Shown here: piece by piece, positions 16,001 to 28,000 of the stretch
Layout of the letters: each line of letters begins with the position of its first letter
Position numbering within the stretch: the first letter of the stretch is position 1
Source of the DNA: Bolinopsis microptera
Lineage: Eukaryota; Ctenophora; Tentaculata; Lobata; Bolinopsidae
Length of the DNA stretch: 64,000 nt
Assembly: GCF_026151205.1 (NCBI RefSeq)
Contig: NC_087080.1
Span: forward strand, 10,091,837 to 10,155,836
Reading direction: 5' to 3'
Program-made: the position numbers and the translations under genes
Notes under the pieces: generated by a model
Database searches by the model: none
The model's input: the letters and a program-made list of their open reading frames with translations, nothing else
What the model was told of the DNA's origin: nothing

Positions 16001-19000
16001 TGAATGGCTTGCAAGTCTCCCTGGTCTGCCGCCCTCTTGTAGTAACCGTAAGCCTTGTTCAGATCCTTGCTCCTACCATGGGACCCCACCAAATGCTGAG
16101 CTCCCAGCCGTTTAGCCGCCTCAACATCACCCTCCACCGCCAGCTCCACGTTCTTCCTATGCTGCTCTCCTGCCTCCCCCTCCTGATCAAAGAGCTCCTT
16201 CTCCGAGCTCAGCTTCACTGTCTCCGCCCACACATTGTGCAGGGTCACATTGTTCATGGTCTCGTGTGCTTCCAGCGCTAACCTCTCGTAGTAAACCATG
16301 GCTGACTCACAATCCGCGGGAATCTCAGATGGGGTGTCGAGTCGGTGCCTGAAAGCGAGCGCTAGGTCGCTGAGAATGTCCCCTTTCAGGGACCCCTCCA
16401 GGAACTCCTTACCGTTGGGAGGGTAGTCGGGTGCTTCTAGCACCACCCTGGTGTAGGTTGCGTTTATACTGCCGTAACACTCTGCCTGTGCCAGGAGTTT
16501 GTAGCCTTCAATTACTTTGCCTGTAGTGGGATGCATGTATAGTTTCTTGAAATTTTTGTATTTATGTTAAGAATTTAATTTAAGTAATTTGGAGTGAACA
16601 ATAAGTTTCAGCGTATCTTATTATACTAAAGAAGTATAAATATGGGTTGGTTTTTTACAAAACGCAGAGTGAGATTTTAACGGCCAGGTAGCGCAGTTGG
16701 TTAGAACGCCTGTCTTACAATCGTTAGGTTGCGAGTTCGAAACACTCGAGAAATCGGGTGTGAGGGTTAAATGAGGAGCTGCACATTGCAGCAAAGTCTC
16801 GGACGAAGAAAGTATGGTACACACTACCTTAACCGTCACTGGCCAAAAAGATCCTTCGGCTTCCTGTAATTGGCTGGTTGCACTTGTGTAACATTGTGGC
16901 TGTTGGAATACACCGAAGTAAAATAAGTGTCTAGATAAAAATAAAAAAAATAAAAAATAAAAAAAACAGCGATATTACCGTCATCTAGCAGAGGATAAGC
17001 CTGTTTAAGGAGCTGTTCTCCCACTTTATTAGCCGTATCCTCAAACGCATCATGTTCCTTCTCATCTTGGAATGTAAGAATGTAGTCTTGGAGGGTTTGA
17101 AGCCGGTCTTGCTTCCCATAAGCTCGTACAGATTGTACCTCATCATGTTACAGGTAGGTGTCGTACCGTTACCTGAGTATTTTATACATTGGTAACGGCT
17201 AGTGATGAGAACTCTACACTCGTTGTAGAGTTACTGTTCAGTGCGTTCCAATGAATATTTATGTTTATATGCCGCTTTAGTAGATCATATTTCATAAAGT
17301 TTAGAACTTAACTTATTTAAGAAATATGGCATAATCGCACAGGATGCTAGTGAAGGAGAATGTAGTACATAATATATTTAATGTAGTTTGAGGAGTCCTC
17401 GCTCTACTCACGTCAAACAATGGCGTTTCTCTTGTCGCTAATATAGTATGATTTATTTTGGAGAACGAATGCTTTACAGGGGGGGGGTCCAAGGGGAACT
17501 TTGGGGAACTTTGGGAAAGTCCCCCAAGATTTCTGAAGTTCCCCAAAAAAAAGTTCCCCAAAACTCCCCAAAGTTCCCCAAAATTCCCCAAAATTATTCA
17601 AAATTATTTAAAATTATTCAAAATTATTCAAAATTATTCAAAATTTCTCTAATATACATTAATACCCATTAATGTTAACATGTATGTTATTATAAGGTAT
17701 AATCTTAACTTACTTGTTGATACTTGCAGCATGATAATTTGTTTGGCATGATAATTTTTTTGGGGAACTTTGGGGAACTTTGGGGAATTTTGGGGAACTT
17801 TCTGAAGTTCCCCAAAAAAAAGTTCCCCAAAATTCCCCAAAATTATTTGTTTCATTGATAATTTTTTGGGGAACTTTGGGAAAGTCCCCCAGGTTTCCTG
17901 AAGTTCCCCAAAAAAAAGTTCCCCAAAACTCCCCAAAGTTCCCCTTGGACCCCCCCCCCCCCCCCCCCCCCCTTTACACGGTTGCGGTTCTTGACTATTT
18001 GTAACTCATAAATCTAGTTTATAGTATTATAGATATCACTATATACGTTATACGTAAAGCAGTGCTCAGTGAGCTGCCAGTGTTTCTGCCAGCCAACCGT
18101 TACCTAGTCCTGCAAAGTGATGAGATAATCGTGCGAGAGCTAACAAATCTGCCAGCCAAACGGAGTATATAATTACTACTGTACACCAGCATTCATTATA
18201 CACATTACGCATATTCTAGGACGGCTCGTTCGTTTTGTTGCATTACTGCCGTATTTATTTTCTTACCTCAGTTATTCAAGTTTTTCAAGTTTAGCTAATC
18301 AATATCATATTTTAAAGGTATTATGGCCTCTTCAAGCTCATCCCGCTATAAAATCACCTGGGTAGAAGATGTTGCCGGAGTGAAACATGCCGTCAAAGAA
18401 TTAGGACGTGAAAAAGAGATTGCTGTGGACTGTGAGGGGTGGAATCTTAGTAGAGAAGGAACTTTGGATATTCTCAGTATCGGTACTAGACATCAGGATG
18501 TTTATTTGTTTGATATTGCCAAGTTGGGGGCCCTAGCCTTTGTTTCCGGACTGAAACGACTGCTTGAATCGGACAGTGATACCAAGACGAAACTGATGTA
18601 TGATTGTAGGAATGATTCTGATGCGCTCATGCATCTTTACGATGTGAAGTTAGCTGGAGTTTTGGACTTGCAGTTGCTCGAGATTATTCACCGTCGTAAT
18701 AAAGGACAAAAGTTTGAGTTTTTACGAGGACTCAAAAAAAGTCTTGACACATACGTGAGGGATAAAAAGATTGAAATGATCAAACAGAAGGGGGTTGATG
18801 AAATAGAAGATAGTAAGAAAAAAGGTGTCAACATTTTCGCTGCTCGGCCTCTTAGTGCTGACTTGAAAGAGTACTGTGCAATCGATACTGCTGCGCTATT
18901 TCCGCTTCTTAAACTCCTGAAAAAGCGGAAAACGGATCAGGAAATTACAATTGTTCTGGAAGGCTCTGACAGATATGCAAATTATTTTCGATCCTACGAA

Positions 19001-22000
19001 TCACTACCCTTAAAAGACTTCATCTACAATCCTTTCTTGCCCCTCAAAATTCTACTTTTCTCCGCTGCTACTTCATCTTCCACTGCCAGTGTCGTGTCTG
19101 AGAAATGCAAGGGGTGTAGGAAGAACTTTAACAAGTCCGAGCTGAAGATGTCCTCGCTCGCGCGTGTTGACCACGCAATCTTGTGTAGGGTTTGTAAGAA
19201 GATTGAACTTAGAGCGAGGGATACGACTGCTGTTATTGAGAGTTTGAACAAATTGGAATAGAAACTAGAGTGAAAGTTTTTCTTATCGTATACACTGCAC
19301 AGGATGGATGAACACAACTAGGCTTGAGACCTGTTTGATTTTTATTAGATTACGTTTCATTAAATCAAAGGAGTTTTTAATTATTTTGACGCAACAGTTT
19401 TTTGCTCACTTGGCCAGTTGGTAGATCACCGACCGGCTATAAGCCGGCTACTAACCGGCTATAAGCCGGCTTATAGCCGGCTACAATTTTATAGCCGGCT
19501 ATAAGCCGGCTTATAGCCGGTTAGTAGCCGCTTACATTTGTTGTTGAGCGACGGCTATTAGCCGGTTATAAGCCTGCTATTAGCCGTTTTGGTATTAAAA
19601 GTGGTTATAAGCCGGCTATAAGCCGGTTATAAGATATAAACTCAACTACATCGTACTGAACGATAGTCAGGAGCCGGCTATAAGAAATTCAGTGAAAACG
19701 GCTATTAGCCGGTTATAAGCCGGCTATTAGCCGTTTAGGTATCGAAAGTGGTTATAAGCCGGCTATAAGCCGGTTATAAGATATTAACTCAGTTCAGTAC
19801 GATGAAGTTAAGTTAATATCTTATAGCCGGCTTATAGCCGGCTTATAACCACTTTCGATACCTAAACGGCTAATAGCCGGCTTATAACCGGCTAATAGCC
19901 GTTTTCGCTGAATTTCTTATAGCCGGCTCCTGACTATCGTTCAGTACGATGAAGTTGAGTTAATATCTTATAACCGGCTTATAGCCGGCTTATAGCCGGC
20001 TTATAACCACTTTCGATACCTAAACGGCTAATAGCCGGCTTATAACCGGCTAATAGCCGTTTTCACTGAATTTCTTATAGCTGATACCTAAACGGCTAAT
20101 AGCCGGCTTATAACCGGCTAATAGCCGTCGCTCAACAACAAATGTAAGCGGCTACTAACCGGCTATAAGCCGGCTTATAGCCGGCTATAAAAATTGTAGC
20201 CGGTTTATAGCCGGCTTATAACCGGCTTATAGCCGGTCGGTGATCTACCAATTTCCCGCTCACTTAAAGTGTACCCCTAATTTTGAATTTGAGATTTTTT
20301 GAAAAGCACCCAATTTTGTCTTCATTAAAGTTTGGAACCCTGTTAATTATTTAAGTTATAAAAACAAAATTACACTGCTCCTGAAGTCTCATAGAAAGGT
20401 TTTGTAACTTAAATTAACCACGGAGTTACTAATATTACCATAATCAGCGACGGAGTTACTAAGACTAGCGGAAACCCGTCTAACTCTAAAGTGGTGTCAC
20501 GATAAAATAATATTTATTTATTTAGTGATTTTGACACCACTTGGGGGTCCAAATTTTGGGAGCTTAAGTTCTTATTCCTTGGCAAATTTGTATTTCTTCA
20601 TGCTGGTCAAAAGGCAATAAAAACATTCAACCCAACCAAAAAGGTTTCGATGGTATATCTCTCACGGTTTTCGCGAAAAGTTGTGTTAAAGTTGATGTCG
20701 TGGTGTCAGTAAAATGGTAACAGATTATATACATATATATATCGTCTCGCTTTATATATAGTTAAATTACCATAATAAGCAACGGAGTTGTTTCAAAGCT
20801 GAACCAGGTGTGACAGCCGGACTCATTATCTATAACTCTGTATCATTGTTAGCCTAGGTCATTGTCTTCTCACAAGTTAGCCGATGTAGTGAATTAAGAG
20901 GGAACTTTTTTAAAGAAATGTTTGTTTATCTAAAGTAAAACAGCTGATGACAATTTTGTGTTACTACTGGTAATTTGACCTCTTTGAATCAAACGTTTCA
21001 ACGTCCTAACTATCGACATTATGCTGTAAACACATTGAACTATCTACAGTTGAGACCAGAGTGCTAGATAGAAAAAGAGTATTGTATGTATGATGTATAG
21101 CATTAATTGAAAGCTCAGACATATTCTGATTTTTCTGGATGTGGATCAGCCTCTGATATCCATTTTCTCTTCAAGCTATTTCGTTAGATGAAGTATTAAG
21201 TACGAGCAGGATTGGAATTTGAGTGAATGTCGTTAGCATAACTGCCCGCAGCTGTTCTCGAGTGTTTCTCGTATTAACTCTGAGAGGTTCGTCTCTCTTG
21301 AGTCATTTTCCGTTGCTAAATATGAATTTTGAGAAGTTCGAGAGTACACATTGCTCAATATATTTTTTCAAGCTCTGGTATTTGATGACGATTGAAGATT
21401 TAAATACCAATTTCTTATGATTATTTCTATTTTGCTTTTCTGTCTTCTGGTTTTGTGTATACATATCTGAACTAATTTTCACTATTTCGCTTGTACTAGG
21501 AGTTTTATTTAGAATGGAAAACACAAATGATGCCGCCTCTAATCCTGCTGTCAATTCCTCTCTTCCAGCAATTATTTCGACTCAGGAAATTTCTTCAACT
21601 CCAGCTGAATCTTCTAATCCAGTAATTCCTTTAACTCAAGAAATTGTTTCAAATCAATTGGTTCCTTCAGCTCAAGAAATTTCTTCGATTGCAGCAATTC
21701 CTTTAACTTCAGCAATTTCTTTAAGTCAAGCCATTATTTCAGCTCAAGTTATTCCTTCAACTTCAGAAATTTATTCAAATCCAGCTATTCCTTTAGCACA
21801 AGAAATTTCGTCAACTCCAGATATTTCTCCAACTCCATTAACTTCTCAAGATTCAACAAGTCCTTCAGCCCCCGAAAGTGTTTCAAACTCTAATAAACAT
21901 ATATGGGTCGATACCCCAGAATTAATGGCGAAAGCAATCAAGGAAATTGAACGTCACAGAAAGGTTGCCTTGATTTGTGAGGGACTGAAGGTTAGCAGAA

Positions 22001-25000
22001 TTGGTGCCGTTGACATCGTTTGTGTTGGCATACAAAATGGCAAGATGTTCATGTTTGATATCAGTGACCATGGGACCTGGCTGGATGCAGGACTAAGGGA
22101 TCTGCTTGAATGTGGCAGCGAACCTGTTCTGGGAAGAAGTGATAAAATAAAGGACAAGTTTGATAAAATGAAGAGAATGTGCGAACGGAGGTTATCCAAC
22201 GATTCTCTCCCCGAGATAAAATTAAGTAATAATCAAGCTCATGTTCGATTGTAGAAATGATGCGGATGCCCTACTACATCGCCATAACGTAAGACTTGAC
22301 GGTGTTCTGGACCTACAGTTACTGGAAATAGTTCATCGCCGGAAGATCCGTTTGAACCACGAACTACTGCGGGATATGGATGAGTGTTTGGAAACGTATG
22401 CCAACGACATCCAGAACAAAATTGCAAAGCACAGGGGAATGGATTTATTTGAAGAAGCTAGCAGAACAGAGACGAATCCCTGGACTGTGCGACCTCTTAG
22501 TCCTGAGTTGATAGACAGCCTTGCAGCTGATGTTAACTCTCTATTCGCACTTAACGATGTTCTGAAGCGAAACAAAAGTGTCGAGCAAATGTCCCTTGTG
22601 CTTGAAAGCTCAAAACGGTACGCCGACTATTTCCGTTCCTACAGAACATTCCCCAAAGAGGTGTTTTATCGGAATGCGTACGTTCCTCACAACATTCTGA
22701 TATGGATCCCTAGAGAGGCACATGACCCTCCCAGGAGCTGTGAAGCGTGTCTCAAAGTGTTCGGGATGTCAGAGCTTAGCTGCTCAGTCATCCCTGGATC
22801 ACCATTATGCGCTCTCTGCATCAAGATTATTCGTCAGATCAAGCATACAACAGGTGAGTTTCCACAAATTAAGGCGGAAAATCATGTTGAACACAGCTCA
22901 AAGAGAAGACATTCGACAGCCTTACCAAGAAGAACTTCAAAATCAGTTGAGACAGCTGACCCAGTTCCTTCACGTAGACAATCGGCATCTCAAGTTGTGG
23001 TAAATTCAATTGCAACAGAGGGATTTGTTTCACCCAGGGGGATTACTGGATACCAAAACGAGAACTGCTCAGAGATGACAGAGGGTTACACGGAGACTGC
23101 TATGTAGAATCATCTGAATTCTACACGATATGTCCAAGCTTCTTGTCCAAGCTTCTTTGTGACTTTATAGTGAATATTTTGATTGAATAATTCGTATGCA
23201 CGATAGTGGTTTAACCGTCCCCTTTTTATTTTGAGTATACCTTACAAGACATTTTTATAACGTACGAAATGCGACGGTTTTCCCGAAATTTCGCCATATT
23301 TTCGGACCGCCAAAATTTCGGTCGTCGTAATAGAATCCGTCGCATTATTTTTAGCTTATTCCAATAATTGTGGCTTCATCGATTCATTTTGTTCTTGAAA
23401 AGTTAGTGATATGATGGTGGGACAAATAAACACAATATTCCATGATGAATTTAATGTCAAGTAATACTTTTAAAATTTACAATAAATTACATTTATGTGC
23501 TAACATAAACGTCTTATAAGAGACTAAGAGACTAAGTCAAGATAAACAATTTAATACCAAACTCAATAAGTCATGTGATGCAGATATACTGTCATTGATC
23601 AGTAGAGTAAAATTTAGATTTTAGATTGAAATACTAAAATCAGCACTAATCAGTAATCATCTTATTACTCAAGTCAATTTAAAAAGGATCTTGTTCCGGA
23701 AAATCTTGTTCCGGAAAAAAAAATGATGAAAAATACCCTTATTTTCTGTGACGTCCGAAATGTGACGGTTTTTGTTCAATTTCGCCATATTTTCGGACCG
23801 CCAAAATTTCGGTCGTCGCAAATTGGTCCGCCACAAAAATGTCTTGTAAGGTACCCTCAAATTGTAAAAAATCTAAATCTATAGCTCAGTAATCGTTCCT
23901 GTTATCATATTCATAACAGCGTTATGTCGTCATCAGGCCAAAGTTCACCGGGGCTTTTAGTTTTGCTAGTTTTTTACTGGGCTCTATCTGTATTTCGTTA
24001 ATTTTATCGTGAATTTTGATATTTTGGTTTTATTTGTAAGCTAAAATCGCATGAATCGTATTAAATTAAAGCGCATCCTCACGAAGTTTAATCAAAGTTC
24101 AATGATCAAACATTCAAGAGTGATTTCAGACAAATTCATCTGATAAAAATTGCCTAAAATTCCATACTATTTCATGGTTCATCCCATCATCAGCCTCACT
24201 CCAAGGGCTTATGATGTTTACCTAATCAATAACTATGTTAACCGAGATAAATTCAACATTTCTTTGTTAGTTGGCACAATATTTACCTCATTTGATGGCT
24301 ATATATTTTTTGCGGAAAAAATTTTACGGTTTTTGCGGAAAGTCGTGCTAAAGTTGATGCCGTGCTAAAGTTGATGCCTTGGTGTCAGTAAAATGGTACG
24401 GATATAGAAACATATCTATATACATATCGTCTCGCTTTATATATAGTAAGATAAGATGTAACAATCCTGTTCGTCCACTAAAGCCCTGCATGTTTACACT
24501 ATGATATTCTATGTATTCTTATTATTAACATGATTAAGGAAATAAAGCCCACATGCAAACAATGACACTGTGTTACAAGTTTCACGAGGTTTGTGTGTTA
24601 ACTGTGAATTAAGTTACCTTTCTGAGCTGTCTTTCTCTAGAAGGCAATATTTATCCGATAATTAAATCTGATATCTTCATCACTCGGAGCTTGAAGACTG
24701 ATAGAGTAGACTGTACATTTCTATAGGACAAAGCCGTACACTGTACACAGGGTGCTAATTGTGTCACTGGCCAGATGACTATTCAATAAAGACGAGTATT
24801 TGAACCAAGTCGTTATTATGCTCATAGGTATGCCATTAGGAATCTGGAACGTAGGGAGTATTGGCTTTTTTGAGGCCCAGTAGAGGTGCCTGCCGGTTTG
24901 TCACTATTTGTAACTTATAATTATAGTTTATATAGCACCTATGTCATAGATATCACTATAATATAGTACTGCTCAGTGAGCTGCCAGTGTTTCTGCCAGC

Positions 25001-28000
25001 CAACCGTTACCTAGTGCTGAAAAGTGATGAGATAATCGCGTGAGAGCTGACAATCTGTCAGCCTTACCGCGTACGGGGTATTACTTAAAAGTGTATAGAA
25101 TTTGCCGGCTTTTTTCATTGTTTTGACAATAGCTTTCTAGATGATTCCCTGTTACGTCGTCAAGTAATTTCATTTAACTTTAATTTCATTTAAACTTTAA
25201 TTTCATTTAAACTTTGATTTCATTCAAATTTCGTTTAACTGTTGTGTGTGTTCAGTTACACAAATGTTGTGTTTTCTATTCAATTTCTTTTTAGAGTTAG
25301 TAATTATATCTTAGTCCACCTACTTTCTTTACAGCTTTTGAGGGAGTTGTTGTTACTTTGTTAAGGAGTTGTTACTTTGTTAAGGAGCATATGTAGGACA
25401 CTCTTGCTCATTCTTTCATCAGGAGGTGATATCGAAGAAAGATGTGTTGTTAATAAATCTGTTTTACGTGATACCTCCATATTGTCGTCAAGGACAAAAG
25501 GTAATCGCGGCATGTGCGGAATCACGATTTTCCCATTCTCCGCGACAAATCGCGATTTTTTCAGCTCTCCGCGAAAAATCGCATTGTCCTTTATCCTAAA
25601 TCTGAGGGCCAAATATTATACGTTCTTATATGTTCTTATATACTTTCTTTATAAGTAGTATATGGAACCAATCCTAGCCTTCCAATTTCCGAATGTAGGT
25701 ACGGACTAGGAACCGACCGGATATTCACGCGGCTGAATCCGGTTCCGGCCGGATATCCGAGTAGCATGAAACGTGAACAAAATTAGTTTCTAGAAAAACT
25801 TTGAAAAGATTTTGACTTTACAAATCTTTGGTCAGAGTCATTCTCGATACGTACCTCTGAAGGCAGAGCTCCCGCTTCCGAGCTCGTATTGCAAAAGGAG
25901 GCCTGCCTTCCGAGATCGTATTACAAGGAGCTGAGGAAGCCTCGAGTCCAAAATTGTACATCGAGGAGCTGTACTAGGAACGGACTTTAGAAAACCAAAA
26001 ATAATATGTACTTCGGCTCATAATGATCAGGATAGCATGAACCGTGGACAACCGTCAGTATTTCTTAACCCACTCGCCTGTTGACCTAAAATGAAAAGTA
26101 GTCGCACTTTTCAATTCGACGGTCTCATACGTACTTTTAGTACTGTCCAAAAAACCTAACAATTGTTTTTGAAATACGACTTCTCATCTAAGCTGCTGAC
26201 GTAACTTTGTCACTTGTTAGCCAAGAACTTCCCTAAATCTTGACCACTAGACATAAACAATAAACATGACCATTACTACTAGACATTCAGTTGACCAATA
26301 GACATAATGATAAAGTTAATCACTCGATTTTTGGCCTAAATAATCATGATTTTCTTTTGTCCTTAATTGAGATATGATTATGAATTATTGTGTTATTTAT
26401 GATCTGATTTTAATTTTCCACAAATTCACTGATTTATAAATAATGGTGGTTCTATTACCGGAAACTTTCTCCCTCCCTGGCCTCCCTCCCTCACTTGTTT
26501 TTTTTTAAATAGCGCATCAATTTGTGGTATTTTTGCGATTCTGTTTAAATCACTCTCTTCGCTAGCCTCACCTCTCTTAAATCATGGTTTTTATCAGTCT
26601 ACTCAACAAACTATTGTTATCAGATTACATAGGATAGTTGTATATAATCTGACTTTTATCTCACTTATAAGCCTCTCCCGACCCCGTGACTCTGCCAGCT
26701 ACTATCACGTGACTATGAGAATTGAGATAATAACTGTATCTCCTCATCATGATGCTGGATTATGAACCAAATCTACGATAGAGTAGTACCGTATCAGAAT
26801 GGAACGGCGAGTTTATTTCTGTGAATCAAATCAATATTTTGTTTACTGTTCCAAGATTTCTAGCCTGTAGAAGTCTCTACTCCTCTGCATTTTCAATATC
26901 CAGCAGTAAGATTAGTATATTCCAGTAGTCCGATGAGTGATTCGTTTTTAAATTAAGCTCTGCAAGCTCTGCAAATACATTATCTTTCGTCGCAAATTCG
27001 CCGCGATTTTGCCGTGATTATTCTTAGTTTGGCTTGTCGCGGCGCCGCGATTTTTGGTCTAAATGACGAGTTTTGCGTTGTGCAGTAGACGTGTGAACTC
27101 TATGCCACTGCCGTTTTATCGATAAAGCTGATAAAATATTTTTAATTACTGCTTCTTAGCAGTGCTTCTACTTTCTAGTGCTAAAATTGTTAAGCTGAAA
27201 AGGCTTAATAAAATATAAAGTTTGATTAAAATAAACTATCATTTTAGCTTATGGACTGATGGCTTCATCCAGTAGATCAACACTTTACGAAAACCTGAAA
27301 TTGGTGGATACGGTCGCTAAGGTGAAAACCACTGTGAAAGAGCTTAGGCGTCAGAAGGAGATTTCAGTAGATTGTGAGGGAAACAACTTAAGTCGAGAAG
27401 GTACTCTTGATATTCTTATCATTGGAACTGTCAATAGGAAAGTATTCTTGTTTGATATTACAAAGATGGGTGTCAGCGCATTTGATGCTGGGCTACGAGA
27501 TCTGCTTGAATCAGGATGTGACGTCATGGCGAAGCTGATGTATGATTGTAGGAATGATTCTGATGCGCTCATGCATCTTTACGATGTGAAGTTAGCTGGA
27601 GTTTTGGATCTGCAGTTGGTGGAAATTGATAGTAGACGGAAAAGCAAGCAGAATCATTGGTTTTTAAAAGGATTGAAGAAAAGCATCGAGGTATATGATC
27701 ACGATGAAAAGAGTGAACGTACTAAAAAGAACGGGACCGAACAGATCGAAGATGCTAAACGTAACGGAACAACTATTTGGGATAAACGACCTCTTAGTCC
27801 AGATTTAAAGGACTATTGTGCTGTTGACACAGTGAAACTGTTTTCACTTCTGAAAGTTTTTCGAAAGAAAATGGAAAGAGAAAAAATGTTAGAGGCCTCT
27901 GAGCGCTACGTTGACTATTTTCGATCTTATGAAACTTTTCCGGAGACAAAATTCTACCGTCATGGATTTCTTCCAGATGAAATTTTGCGAAGCAATCCAA

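Noticed and set aside
17313-18004. Overlapping ORFs rich in Pro, Lys, Gly, Asn and Phe
   Set aside because: All are read-throughs of the TTTGGGGAAC/GTTCCCCAAA repeats in the MITE.
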